From Campylobacter concisus (GTDB taxonomy: Bacteria; Campylobacterota; Campylobacteria; Campylobacterales; Campylobacteraceae): DNA of 64,000 bases. The stretch is taken from NCBI RefSeq assembly GCF_002092855.1, contig NZ_LVLC01000001.1:620001-684000 (forward strand), given 5' to 3'. The notes under the pieces were generated by a model that saw only the letters and a program-made list of their open reading frames with translations, was not told the DNA's origin and made no database searches. This document shows, in pieces, positions 35,409 through 47,084 of the stretch. The position numbers and the translations under genes are program-made. Each line of letters opens with the position of its first letter. Positions within the stretch are counted from its first letter, which is position 1.

Positions 35409-37322
35409 TTATGAGCCAGCACGCTCTGGTGCACCAAAATAAAAGCCCTGGAACTCATCTATGCCGATCTCTTTACAGATTTCAAATATCTCTTTTGAAT
35501 GCACATATTCAGCAATAGTTTTTATACCAAGGTCTTTTGCAAATGCCACGATCGCACTTGCGATAGAGTGTGAATCTTTATTTATGTCTATATCTTTTAT
35601 AATAGAGCCATCGATCTTCACGTAGTCAGGCTTGATCTTTATAATGTAAGAAAAATTTGAATATCCTGAGCCAAAATCATCAATAGCGATCTTTGCGCCC
35701 ATGCTTTTTACACGCTCGATAAAATTTGAAACTCTCTCTAAATTTTTAAGCTCTTCATCTTCAACGATCTCAAATACTACTCTACCAGCAACATTGTGCT
35801 TATTTAATAAATTTAAAACAAGTGAGCTAACATCACCATCGATCATATCTCTACTGCTTAAATTTATAGAAAGTACTAAATTCTTATCCTCTACAAGCTG
35901 TTTAAAACACTTTACAATGAGTTGTTTCTCAAGATCAGCATAACGCTTAATACGCTTTGAGATATCTAAAAAGATATTTGGTGATATAACGTCGCCTCTA
36001 TCTAAAAGTCTTATCAAACATTCGTATTTTACAGGTACCTTTTGGTCATTAACTATCGGCTGAAAATAAGGAACTATATTGTTGTTTATAGTGGCGTATT
36101 GTATCAGTTTAGAGCGTTCTATTTGAGTTGCGTATTCCTCTTTTTGATTTAGCCCTTTGAAATAGCAAACATAGTCTTTATCTTGCTCTTTTGCTGTTTT
36201 TAATGCTATTGTTGCTTTTCTTAGCGTTTGGTCACTATCAAGAGCAAAGCCTATTGTACTATGTATCTCGATATCTTCTATCTCCCTACCATCTTCATCG
36301 ACTATACTTAGCATACGACCTTTAAAAATTTCTATCAAATCTTCAACCATATCTTCATATCTATCGATAAAGCTATCGCTATCTTCTACCAGAGCAAACC
36401 TATCTGCTTCTATACAGTAAGCCTTCATATTCTCATCTTTAGCAAATTCACTGATCAAATCAGCCATCTTTACCAAAATCTGATCACATGCAAATTTACC
36501 GTAAAAGTCATTCATCTTGCCAAAATCGTCAATATCTATAAGCACTACTTTAGGATTTTCATAGCTATTAATATCACGCACCAATGCTGTTTTATTTAAA
36601 AGTCCAGTCATTGGATCGATATAAAGCTTTTCTCCAAGCTCTTCTATCTGTTTTTTAGCATCTGTTTTTAATTCATTATAGTTATTTTTTTCTTTTATAT
36701 ATTTAACCGCGTACCATATACAAGTAGACAAAGCAACTATTGCGCCAACGAAGCTTAAGATAAATGTTAAAGCCATATTGTTTAAAAGCCACTCAAAAAA
36801 GTACTCATCATGCGTGCCAGTAATACGCTGATCGACCTTTCCTTTAAAGCCTAATATATACTCTCCAACCGGTACAAACATACAAACTTGAGCAGCGTTT
36901 TCTGGCAAAATTTTTGCCCAAAAATAATCTTTTTGGAAATTATGAGCAAAGATGTTTCCACAGCTTTTGTCGTTAAATTCTTGATTTATTATTCTTTTAT
37001 CTGAAGACGCTACGACCTTGTATCCATTTTTATTATCATCCTTTAATAAAAGGACATCACCCATAGCACTATCGTTAATGTAAGATTGGAAATTTGCGAC
37101 ATCATATTTGCTGACATTTTTGAAATAATCAACATATTGATATGTCAAATAATCAACTTTCTTTCGAAGATTAAAACCATTTTCAGCAGAAGCATTATTA
37201 AATTTAAAATAAAAAACTGCCAGGTTTTCGACTAAAAAAATACTTCCCAAAACAAACACTAAACCTATAATCGTTTTAGTGATGTTTAGATTTTTACCCG
37301 TTTGCTCGTCCTTGTTACTCAA
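35409..37322 (-). CDS. Membrane-bound GGDEF/EAL protein with degenerate GGDEF
   Basis: 637 residues. Membrane helices at ~14-38 and ~182-205 enclose a periplasmic sensor-like domain of ~140 residues. A GGDEF domain (~235-390, [18 protein letters not shown]) has EADRF at 305-309 in place of GGDEF, so cyclase activity is unlikely. The EAL domain (~400-637) keeps the metal and catalytic residues in variant form: E434-C-L-I-R438, [53 protein letters not shown]. It probably breaks down c-di-GMP under control of a periplasmic signal. Start is TTG at 37320-37322, with a TATAAT at 37356-37361. Confidence 0.88.
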   Translation of the reverse strand: MSNKDEQTGKNLNITKTIIGLVFVLGSIFLVENLAVFYFKFNNASAENGFNLRKKVDYLTYQYVDYFKNVSKYDVANFQSYINDSAMGDVLLLKDDNKNGYKVVASSDKRIINQEFNDKSCGNIFAHNFQKDYFWAKILPENAAQVCMFVPVGEYILGFKGKVDQRITGTHDEYFFEWLLNNMALTFILSFVGAIVALSTCIWYAVKYIKEKNNYNELKTDAKKQIEELGEKLYIDPMTGLLNKTALVRDINSYENPKVVLIDIDDFGKMNDFYGKFACDQILVKMADLISEFAKDENMKAYCIEADRFALVEDSDSFIDRYEDMVEDLIEIFKGRMLSIVDEDGREIEDIEIHSTIGFALDSDQTLRKATIALKTAKEQDKDYVCYFKGLNQKEEYATQIERSKLIQYATINNNIVPYFQPIVNDQKVPVKYECLIRLLDRGDVISPNIFLDISKRIKRYADLEKQLIVKCFKQLVEDKNLVLSINLSSRDMIDGDVSSLVLNLLNKHNVAGRVVFEIVEDEELKNLERVSNFIERVKSMGAKIAIDDFGSGYSNFSYIIKIKPDYVKIDGSIIKDIDINKDSHSIASAIVAFAKDLGIKTIAEYVHSKEIFEICKEIGIDEFQGFYFGAPERAGS

Positions 37323-37355
37323 AAGTTACTTCCCTTGTTTTGTGTAATTGCCCTG

Positions 37356-37361
37356 ATTATA
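37356..37361 (-). promoter_or_regulatory. Probable -10 box of the GGDEF/EAL-dapE transcript
   Basis: The minus strand reads GATATAATCAGG about 34 bp before the TTG start of the GGDEF/EAL gene. Confidence 0.45.
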
Positions 37362-37397
37362 TCAACCTTAAAATAAATTTTAACTTTTAGGAAGAAG

Positions 37398-39602
37398 TTA
37401 AAGCCTGACTATTTTAGCTCCATATCCACCCTGATTTGCCGGTGCATCAAAAAACTCTTTCACACTTGGATGCTCTTTTAAGAAATTTCTAACAGCAAAG
37501 GCGAGCTTGCCAGTGCCGATGCCGTGAAATATGCTAACCTCGTCAAATCCCATAACAAGACTATCTGAGATAAATTTATCCAGTTTTGCTATCGCCTCAT
37601 CAGCTCTCATGCCATGCAGATCAAGCGAGAGCGAGGCCGTTTTTGGCTTATCTACATTTAGGCTAACGCCACCTTTTTTAGGTAGCTCCACTTCGTTGCC
37701 ATTTTTTCTTAAAAGCTCTAGTGGCACACGTAAATTTATACCATTTGACTCGATCATCGCGTCATTTTTAGAGATGCTTAAAACCGTGCCTTTTATATTT
37801 TCATATTTCACTCTATCGCCTACTTTTAGGCTCTCGCGCTCAGTTTTTTTAGGCTTAACGATGGCAGCTTTTTTCTCATTTGCCACGTTTAGCGCCCTTT
37901 GCTTGTCTTTTATCTCTTTGAAATTTATAACAGCTTTTGCCGCATTTATCGCTTCATAATACTCTTTTTCAAGGCGCGAAATAGTCGCATTTAGCTTGAT
38001 CTCATTTTTCTCTTTTAGCTCTTTTTGCTCTTCAAGCAAGCGCTCCAGCCGCTCCTCTTTTGCCGCAACCTCTTTTATCCCCTCATCAAGCTTGGTTTGT
38101 AAATTTAGCGTCTTTGTGATGATCTCGTTTAAATTCTCTTTATCTTCGCCGTAAATTTTCTTTGCCTGCGCCACTAAATTTTGAGATATGCCGTATCTTG
38201 CCGCCGTTTCAAAGGCGTAAGACTTGCCGATCGTGCCTTTTAAAAACTCAAATTTAGGCCTTTGAGCCGCCTCGTCGTAAAGTGCCGCCACTAGCTCAAC
38301 CTCTTTATTTTTAGCTAGCAACATCGCAAGGCGCTTGTGGTGGGTCGTGATGATCATTTTGATATCTTGAGTGATAAGGCGCTCTATCATGACACCATAC
38401 AAGCTCGCAGCCTCCTCAAAGTCGGTACCAAGCTCGATCTCGTCGATGCCTATGATGATCGATTTTTTAGTAAAAAGCCTTGCAAAGTGCACCATCCTGC
38501 CAGCAAAGGTCGAGATATCGTTTTTCACACTTTGCGGATCTTCTATGATCGCGTCAAATTCTTTAAAAGAGCCGATGCTTGAGCGATTTGCATCGATACG
38601 CATAGGTAGTAAATATTTTGCAAGCAGCGTGGCTGAGATGATAGATTTTAAAAGCATCGACTTACCGCCAGCATTTACGCCGGTAATGAGAAGCACTTTT
38701 TTACCAAAATCCACACTCACGCTCTTTGGGTTTTTAAGCGCTGGATGGGCAAATTTCTCAAGCTTGATAACATGCGAGCTGTTTGGCAAAACAAACTCAT
38801 AGTCACGTGATCTAGCCAAATTTACACGCGCCTGATATGCGTCAAACTGATCAAATGCGTTATTTATAAATTTCAAAAAAAGCAGGCTCTTGCTCATCTG
38901 CAAGCTAAATTTCTTGCAGTGCTCAAAAATGATCTCCTCTTTTCTGTCAAGCAGCTCGCTTTGCTCCTTTTTTAGGCGCTCGGTGCTTACAGGTGCGACG
39001 TAGAAGTAGCCGCCTGAGCTTCTAGCGATCACGGTGCCTTTTAGGGCGTGATTAAAGCCGCCACGCACCAAAAGTGCCTCTTGCGAGTTGATGTAGTGCG
39101 TCTGGGTATCGACTAGATAGGGCGTGATGTGCTTTGAGTAGATGAGCTTTTTAAGCTCGGCATCTATCTGGCGCTTTTTCTCGTTAAATGCTTGCTTTAT
39201 CGCGTGAAATCTCTCATCCACGCTGTCGCTAAACTCGCCGTTTTCATCAAAGCTGTTTGCCATATGGCTCATCGCTTCGGGGATTTCAACTTTAGCGATC
39301 CACTCGCCAAGTCTGCCTTCAAATTTTTGCTTTTTTAGATATGAAAAATACTTAATGATCTTTGCAAACTCGTAAATTTCACTGATGTGAAGCACTGCTT
39401 GCTTGCTAAGTCTCATAAGCGCATCATCAAGCTCTTTTATCTCGTCAGGCGCCTTGAAATCATACTTTGAAAGCTCACTAATGTTTTCAAAGTGGATTTT
39501 GCTGTCGCCTTGTAAAAATAGCGGTTTTTGCCTTGCCAAAAAGGAGTTAAATTTCTCTAAATACTCGCCCAAATCGAGCTTTAAAAATATCTCTTCAGTC
39601 AT
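37398..39602 (-). CDS. mutS2: Endonuclease MutS2 with C-terminal Smr domain
   Basis: 734 residues. The MutS ATPase core (~285-510) has Walker A LLITGVNAGGKSMLLKS, IIIGIDEIELGTDFEEAASLY and TTHHKRLAML; a long coiled coil follows (~510-590), then a KOW-like strand region and the Smr nuclease domain from ~655 (LDLHGMRADEAIAKL, HGIGTGKLAFAVRNFL). It lacks the mismatch-recognition domain of MutS1; in Helicobacter MutS2 suppresses recombination. It overlaps the next small gene by 4 bp. Confidence 0.94.
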   Translation of the reverse strand: MTEEIFLKLDLGEYLEKFNSFLARQKPLFLQGDSKIHFENISELSKYDFKAPDEIKELDDALMRLSKQAVLHISEIYEFAKIIKYFSYLKKQKFEGRLGEWIAKVEIPEAMSHMANSFDENGEFSDSVDERFHAIKQAFNEKKRQIDAELKKLIYSKHITPYLVDTQTHYINSQEALLVRGGFNHALKGTVIARSSGGYFYVAPVSTERLKKEQSELLDRKEEIIFEHCKKFSLQMSKSLLFLKFINNAFDQFDAYQARVNLARSRDYEFVLPNSSHVIKLEKFAHPALKNPKSVSVDFGKKVLLITGVNAGGKSMLLKSIISATLLAKYLLPMRIDANRSSIGSFKEFDAIIEDPQSVKNDISTFAGRMVHFARLFTKKSIIIGIDEIELGTDFEEAASLYGVMIERLITQDIKMIITTHHKRLAMLLAKNKEVELVAALYDEAAQRPKFEFLKGTIGKSYAFETAARYGISQNLVAQAKKIYGEDKENLNEIITKTLNLQTKLDEGIKEVAAKEERLERLLEEQKELKEKNEIKLNATISRLEKEYYEAINAAKAVINFKEIKDKQRALNVANEKKAAIVKPKKTERESLKVGDRVKYENIKGTVLSISKNDAMIESNGINLRVPLELLRKNGNEVELPKKGGVSLNVDKPKTASLSLDLHGMRADEAIAKLDKFISDSLVMGFDEVSIFHGIGTGKLAFAVRNFLKEHPSVKEFFDAPANQGGYGAKIVRL

Positions 39603-39943
39603 TGCTCACAACTTTTTATCGGCACTATCACGCCTGAGAGGTCGCTAAATTCTCTTTTAGCCAAAAATGACGCCGTGCCAAATTCGTAGTTAAATTTCTC
39701 AGCGCTCACGTTGTATTCGCCACATTTTAGTATTTTGCCCTGCTTAAAATCGCTAACTAGCTTTGAGATAGCATCCTCGTTTTTTGATAAATTCTCTTCA
39801 TAAAAATAGACGCAAATAAGGATCGCTACAAGCACCACGCTAACGAGAGCTTTTATGCCTTTGCTGATCTTTTCATCTTTTATCGCCCAGATCGCTCCAA
39901 AAAGTACGATCAAGCCAGCAATTAGGATCAAATTTCTTACCAT
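39599..39943 (-). CDS. Conserved small membrane protein of unknown function
   Basis: 114 residues with two predicted membrane helices (~4-21, LILIAGLIVLFGAIWAI; ~31-48, ALVSVVLVAILICVYFY) and a soluble C-terminal half with two Cys (KCGEY, KSCEQ). I do not recognise a domain. It is locked between murC and mutS2 with 4-bp and 7-bp overlaps; I recall an integral membrane protein at the same position in C. jejuni. Confidence 0.75.
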   Translation of the reverse strand: MVRNLILIAGLIVLFGAIWAIKDEKISKGIKALVSVVLVAILICVYFYEENLSKNEDAISKLVSDFKQGKILKCGEYNVSAEKFNYEFGTASFLAKREFSDLSGVIVPIKSCEQ

Positions 39944-40254
39944 TTTACGCCTTTATACTTTGCGATGAGCTCTTTGTAAAGCTCAGTATGAGGCTCGATC
40001 TTGTCTAAAATTTCAGCCTTAACCTCACTGATATCTTGCTTTTCAACCAGCAAGCAAACGGCAAGATAGGGGGCATTTGACAGCATCTCTTTTATCTGAG
40101 CGCTATTTAGCTTTTGCGACCTTGCAAGCGCGATCAAGATATCTTTTTTGCCTAAATTTATAAGGCTTGAAATTTCGTCTTCACTAAGCTCTTTTTCTTT
40201 TATCTCTTTTAAAATTTCATTTTCATCTTGAGGCTTAAAGTTACTTAGATCCAT
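39937..40254 (-). CDS. Small soluble protein of unknown function
   Basis: 105 residues, acidic and helical, with no membrane segment or motif I recognise (DENEILKEIKEKELSEDE, LGKKDILIALARSQ, LNSAQIKEMLSNAP). The middle looks like short helical repeats of ~24 residues, perhaps HEAT-like. It overlaps the murC stop by 1 bp and the next membrane protein gene by 7 bp, so it is co-translated with them. Confidence 0.7.
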   Translation of the reverse strand: MDLSNFKPQDENEILKEIKEKELSEDEISSLINLGKKDILIALARSQKLNSAQIKEMLSNAPYLAVCLLVEKQDISEVKAEILDKIEPHTELYKELIAKYKGVKW

Positions 40255-41582
40255 TAATATCCGCCCCTTAGCTGTACGCTGATATCGCCCGCTCCAAAGC
40301 CAACTACGATGCCATCACTTAGGCGGTTTTTCACGCCAAATTCATCTGTAAATTCTATCCCCTCTTCAACCCTCTCGACCTTGTCTGTAAAGATCGGGTT
40401 ATACTCGCTAAATTCGCTCTTCATATCAACTTCGATCGGATTTTCTCCAGCTGCATAAACTGGCAAGATGACAAGCTCATCAACACCCTTAAAGCACTCT
40501 TTAAAGCCAGGTAAATTTGTGCTAAGTCTTGTGTAGCGGTGTGGCTGAAATATCGCTGTGACGCTGTTTATGCCTAAAATTTTGGCGTATTCAAAGACTG
40601 ATTTTAGCGTTGCTTTTATCTCGGTTGGATGGTGCGCGTAGTCGTCTATTAGGACGAAATTTTTGTTTGCGCTAAGGATATCAAAACGCTTTTTGATGCC
40701 TTTAAAATTTAATAAATTTTCTCTTATATCTTTAAGCGGCGTCTCGTGCATCGCAGCTAGAATAGCCAAAGATGCGTCTATAGCGATGTGCTCGCCCATG
40801 CCAAAGGCTTCAAATTTGCCTAAATTTTTAAGGTTAAAGCTAGTGTATGGCTGATAGTCTCTTACCACCATCGTAAGCTCAGTGATATCACTGCTTGGGT
40901 AAAGCCTGATCGCGTCAAGCTTAAGCGTGCTTAAAAACTCGTCCTCAGCGTTTATCACTCTAACCTTTGCGCGCTCCAAAAAGCCCTTGTAGGCTGCGTA
41001 AAATTTAGCTAGATCGTAGTCGTAGTGCTCCATGTGCTCTGGCTCTGCGTTTGTGACGATAGCTAGATATGGGTTTGAGTTTAGAAAGCTTGAGTCGCTC
41101 TCATCCGCCTCAAATACGACGTTATCGCTTTTAGCGTAGCGCATATTTGAGCCAAACTGCTTTGAGATGGCGCCGATGATGACTGAGCCCTCGATTAGGC
41201 TTGCTAGCATTGCTGAAGTCGTACTCTTGCCGTGCGCGCCAGCTACTGCAAAAACACACTTATCCTCAAGCACATAAGGCAAAATTTCTTTTCTTGAAAA
41301 GCACTTTATGCCCTTGTTTCTGGCCTCCACTAGCTCGATGTTATCCTCTTTTATCGCGGCTGAGTAGACCACAAAGTCTTGGTCTTTTATCGCCTCTTTA
41401 CAGTGCGGTGTGATGACCTCGATGCCTTCATTTTGAAGCTCAAGAGTCGTCTTGCTCTCTTTGATGTCACTACCACTTATCTTGTGGCCTTTTTCGTGTA
41501 AAAATCTAGCGATGGCTGAGATACCGATGCCGCCGATGCCTATGAAATGGACTTTTTTGATCTCATTGTTTAGCTCTTGCAA
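40254..41582 (-). CDS. murC: UDP-N-acetylmuramate--L-alanine ligase
   Basis: 442 residues. N-terminal UDP site HFIGIGGIGISAIARFL, ATP loop VAGAHGKSTTSAML at ~112-125, EADESDSSFL, and HHPTEIKATLKS in the C-terminal domain. It adds the first amino acid of the peptidoglycan stem. Start is TTG at 41580-41582, supported by AAGGAT 7-12 bp upstream and the family's normal start. A TAAAAT -10 box is at 41606-41611. Confidence 0.96.
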   Translation of the reverse strand: MQELNNEIKKVHFIGIGGIGISAIARFLHEKGHKISGSDIKESKTTLELQNEGIEVITPHCKEAIKDQDFVVYSAAIKEDNIELVEARNKGIKCFSRKEILPYVLEDKCVFAVAGAHGKSTTSAMLASLIEGSVIIGAISKQFGSNMRYAKSDNVVFEADESDSSFLNSNPYLAIVTNAEPEHMEHYDYDLAKFYAAYKGFLERAKVRVINAEDEFLSTLKLDAIRLYPSSDITELTMVVRDYQPYTSFNLKNLGKFEAFGMGEHIAIDASLAILAAMHETPLKDIRENLLNFKGIKKRFDILSANKNFVLIDDYAHHPTEIKATLKSVFEYAKILGINSVTAIFQPHRYTRLSTNLPGFKECFKGVDELVILPVYAAGENPIEVDMKSEFSEYNPIFTDKVERVEEGIEFTDEFGVKNRLSDGIVVGFGAGDISVQLRGGY

Positions 41583-41605
41583 ATTTTATCCTTAAGTTTT
41601 TCGTG

Positions 41606-41611
41606 ATTTTA
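41606..41611 (-). promoter_or_regulatory. Possible -10 box of the murC operon
   Basis: The minus strand reads TGTTAAAATCACG about 25 bp before the murC TTG. It is a near match to TATAAT in the 64-bp gap after the MmcQ/YjbR gene. Confidence 0.35.
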
Positions 41612-41646
41612 ACAAAAACTACTAAATTTAAGCCTGAAAATGGCTT

Positions 41647-42000
41647 TTATTTGCTTAAGCTAAAGCTCTCGTCTATCAGGTCAAAAACTGTTTTTTGTGA
41701 GATTTTTGAGTTTAAATTTACGCTTATCCAGTGCTTTTTATTCATGTGATATGCTTTAAAAATTTGCCTCTCATCAACTAGCACCATGGCTAGATCTGGA
41801 CTACATTTTAAATTTAAAACCTCAATCATCTCGTCACTTTTAAGACCTAGCTTGCTAGCGCTTAACTGCATAAGTAGCGCAAACCACTTTTTGTTTTTCT
41901 TGTGACGAAAGGCACTAAAATTTGGATACTTTGGAAAAAGTTGCTCCCCTAAAATGTCAAATTTCTCTTTTATATATTTTTCAATCTCGCTTCGTTTCAA
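41647..42000 (-). CDS. MmcQ/YjbR-family protein
   Basis: 117 residues of the MmcQ/YjbR (CyaY-like fold) family: HKKNKKWFALLMQLSASKLGL, EVLNLKCSPDLAMVL, AYHMNKKHWISVNL, FDLIDESFSL. The family is proposed to bind DNA but has no settled function. Start is TTG at 41998-42000 with GGAG upstream. It stands between the nitrilase-family gene and murC. Confidence 0.82.
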   Translation of the reverse strand: MKRSEIEKYIKEKFDILGEQLFPKYPNFSAFRHKKNKKWFALLMQLSASKLGLKSDEMIEVLNLKCSPDLAMVLVDERQIFKAYHMNKKHWISVNLNSKISQKTVFDLIDESFSLSK

Positions 42001-42074
42001 ATTTCACTCCAAAATTCCTTTAAAGAGCGCTCATTCTTGCTAAGCTCACTTTCTCATCCAGTTACGGCCTTATT

Positions 42075-42872
42075 TTATCTTTTAAATTTCGCCTCTATCT
42101 GCATAAAACCCCAAGTGCTTCTAGCCTCGCTAAGCTCCTTTTTGCTAAGCTCATCGATCATCATCTCTTCGTTCTTGCCGAGTCTATTTTTAACTTCACC
42201 AAACGGATTAATAAGCATCGAATCGCCGTAAAAGCTCCACTGCGCATCCTCACTTTTATGGCTTCCTACGCGGTTTACGCGCAGCACATAGACGTTGTTT
42301 GTAAAGGCTCTAACCTTTAAAAGCTCCTCCCAGCGCGCCTGCGAGAAAAATGTACAAGCCGTTGGCACGAGTACGATATCAACCTTTTTAGCGCTCATAT
42401 ACGCCCAGCACACATCAAAGTGCGCCTCATAGCCAAACATGACGCCGACCTTAAATTTATCGTAGGTAAAGATAGGCAAATTTAGCTCATCGCTTGTGTT
42501 ATTAAAGAATTTCGCCTCATTCCAGTGAGCGTAAGGCATGAGAATTTGCTGATCATATAATTTGACTTGTGTTGGGGTAAATTTAGCTAGACTTTTAAAA
42601 ATTTCCTTGCCTTTTAGATTTACAATGGGTGCAACGATATTTAGATCATACTTTTTTGCCATTGCAAAAAGAGCCTCTTTTTTGCGCTCACTTTGCTCTT
42701 TTATAAGGCTTTTTGGCATGCTAATGAGCTCTTTAAAAAAGCTATTTAGCACATATTCACCAAGCACAACAAGTCTTGCGTTTTCGTCCGCACAAATTTT
42801 TAGATAATAATCAAGCCTTGCCTCACTTAAAGGCTGCGTTGGTAGCTGAAGAGCACAAATTCTACTCATCAT
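42075..42872 (-). CDS. Carbon-nitrogen hydrolase (nitrilase superfamily)
   Basis: 265 residues. The catalytic Glu-Lys-Cys set can be placed at VVLGEYVLN (Glu), ILMPYAHWNE region (Lys nearby) and VLVPTACTFFSQARWEELLK (Cys). It hydrolyses an amide or nitrile; the substrate is unknown. I recall a gene of this class at the same position in C. jejuni. The start overlaps the xseB stop by 11 bp; the second Met of MMSRIC is also possible. Confidence 0.85.
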   Translation of the reverse strand: MMSRICALQLPTQPLSEARLDYYLKICADENARLVVLGEYVLNSFFKELISMPKSLIKEQSERKKEALFAMAKKYDLNIVAPIVNLKGKEIFKSLAKFTPTQVKLYDQQILMPYAHWNEAKFFNNTSDELNLPIFTYDKFKVGVMFGYEAHFDVCWAYMSAKKVDIVLVPTACTFFSQARWEELLKVRAFTNNVYVLRVNRVGSHKSEDAQWSFYGDSMLINPFGEVKNRLGKNEEMMIDELSKKELSEARSTWGFMQIEAKFKR

Positions 42873-43053
42873 CCACCTGCTTTATGCTAAGTTTTGCGTT
42901 TTCTAAAATTTCTCTTGCCTCATTTAGTAGCTTTTTGCCCTGTTCGTGCAGCTTTATGCTATTTTCTAAGCTCACATCATCTTTGTTTAGATCGTTTAAA
43001 ATTTTATCTGCTAGAGCTAATTTTTCTTCAAAGCTTTGCTCTTTTTGCTCCAT
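42862..43053 (-). CDS. xseB: Exodeoxyribonuclease VII small subunit
   Basis: 63 residues: FEEKLALADKILNDLNKDDVSLENSIKLHEQGKKLL fits XseB (the usual LE-x-I-v-x-L-E-x-G-x-LE-E-al-x-lyeeG pattern). It partners XseA, not in the window, to degrade single-stranded DNA. It sits 3 bp after metX. Confidence 0.88.
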   Translation of the reverse strand: MEQKEQSFEEKLALADKILNDLNKDDVSLENSIKLHEQGKKLLNEAREILENAKLSIKQVDDE

Positions 43054-43056
43054 TCT

Positions 43057-44162
43057 CTATCCTTTTAATATATTTTTTATATATCCATCAAATTTTTCTA
43101 TCTCGACCAAAAATGCATCGTGGCCATAGTTGCTATCTATCTCTACGAAATTTGTATTCTCTCCTCGCCCCATCTCACAAAGCGTATCATAAATCTCTCT
43201 CATGCAACACGGCGGAAAGAGCAGATCGCCTTTGAAAGCGATTAAATGCAAGTTTGCTTTGATCGGCACAAGGGCGTCTTTTAAATTATCATAGTGCCTA
43301 GTACAGTCAAAAATATTCATCATTTTTACGATGTATAGGTAGCTTAGCGGATCAAATCTCTTTGGGAAGTTGTAGCCGTTGTACTCCATGTAGCGATCCA
43401 CCTGAAAGCGCCCAGAAAGCTCATAAAGACCGTCAGTTTCTACGTAGTTTCGTCCAAATTTCTCATCCATGCTATCAGGGCTTAAAAAGCTGATGTGCCC
43501 TGCCATCCTGCCGTAAGCCATACCCTTTAGCCCATTTTTTCTTATAAATTCCACGTCGTATTCGCCGTTTTTGAAATTTTCATCGTTTAAAATGGCTTCG
43601 ATGGCGATTTTGTTAAAAGCTATCGCCCAGGGCTTCGTCTGATAGGTACTTGCAAGCATTATGATATCCTGCGCAAATTCTGGAAACTCGATAGCGTAGC
43701 AAAGTGCTTGCATACCGCCAAGACTACCGCCGATCACAGCTCTTGCTCTTGTGATACCAAGCTCGTTAAATAGCCTCATCTGCGCCTTTACCACGTCACT
43801 TATGGCAAGGACTGGGAAATTTAGCCTATACTCTTTGCCGCTACTTCTATCAACACTTAGCGGCGAGGTCGAGCCAAAGCACGAGCCTAAGATATTTACG
43901 CAAATAACGTAAAATTTATCCGTATCGACCGCCTTTTTGCTGCCTATTAGCCCGTCCCACCAGCCAGCTTTCTCATCGCCTGTGTAGGTGCCAGCTGCGT
44001 GGTGCGAGCCAGTTAGGGCGTGGCAGATGATAATAACGTTGCTTTTATCGGCATTTAACGTGCCATAAGTCTCATAAATAAGCTTAAAATTTGATAGTAT
44101 ACGGCCACTCTCAAGATAGAGTGGCTCGTTAAATTTAATAGTTCTAGTCTGCAGGTCTAACA

Positions 44163-44163
<1 letters not shown>
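43057..44163 (-). CDS. metX: Homoserine O-acetyltransferase
   Basis: 368 residues of the alpha/beta hydrolase fold. The nucleophile elbow is GGSLGGMQALCYA (~145), with the catalytic Asp in LIAFKGDLLFPP and His in NYGHDAFLVE; ALTGSHHAAG and GWWDGLIGSKKAVDTD are MetX signatures. It acylates homoserine for methionine synthesis. Start is GTG, sharing one base with the guaB TAG stop. Confidence 0.95.
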
Positions 44164-46974
<2,811 letters not shown>

Positions 46975-46979
46975 TATTT

Positions 46980-47084
46980 TTATCCTTTAAATTTATTAAC
47001 CAAAAATATGCCAAACAAGCTAACAACGACCACCGCAGCGATCGTTGCTATTATGATAGTTGCGCTTACTGGCTCACTTAGCAC
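46980..47084 (-). CDS. 34-residue single-pass membrane protein
   Basis: A short gene from GTG at 47082-47084 to TAA at 46980-46982. It begins [10 protein letters not shown] and has one strong membrane helix at ~8-29 (Ile/Val/Ala/Leu only, with one Gly), then the basic tail NKFKG. It starts 11 bp inside the end of ileS and stops 5 bp before gatA, so it is tightly coupled to both. I recall a similar tiny ORF, Cj1060c, at the same place in C. jejuni, which argues that it is real. Function unknown. Confidence 0.65.
   Translation of the reverse strand: MLSEPVSATIIIATIAAVVVVSLFGIFLVNKFKG

Noticed and set aside
42001-42074. Short open stretch (ESELSKNERSLKEFWSEI then stop) upstream of the MmcQ/YjbR gene
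   Set aside because: Preceded by a stop, with no start codon; too short to assign. It could be a worn gene end, but nothing supports a family.
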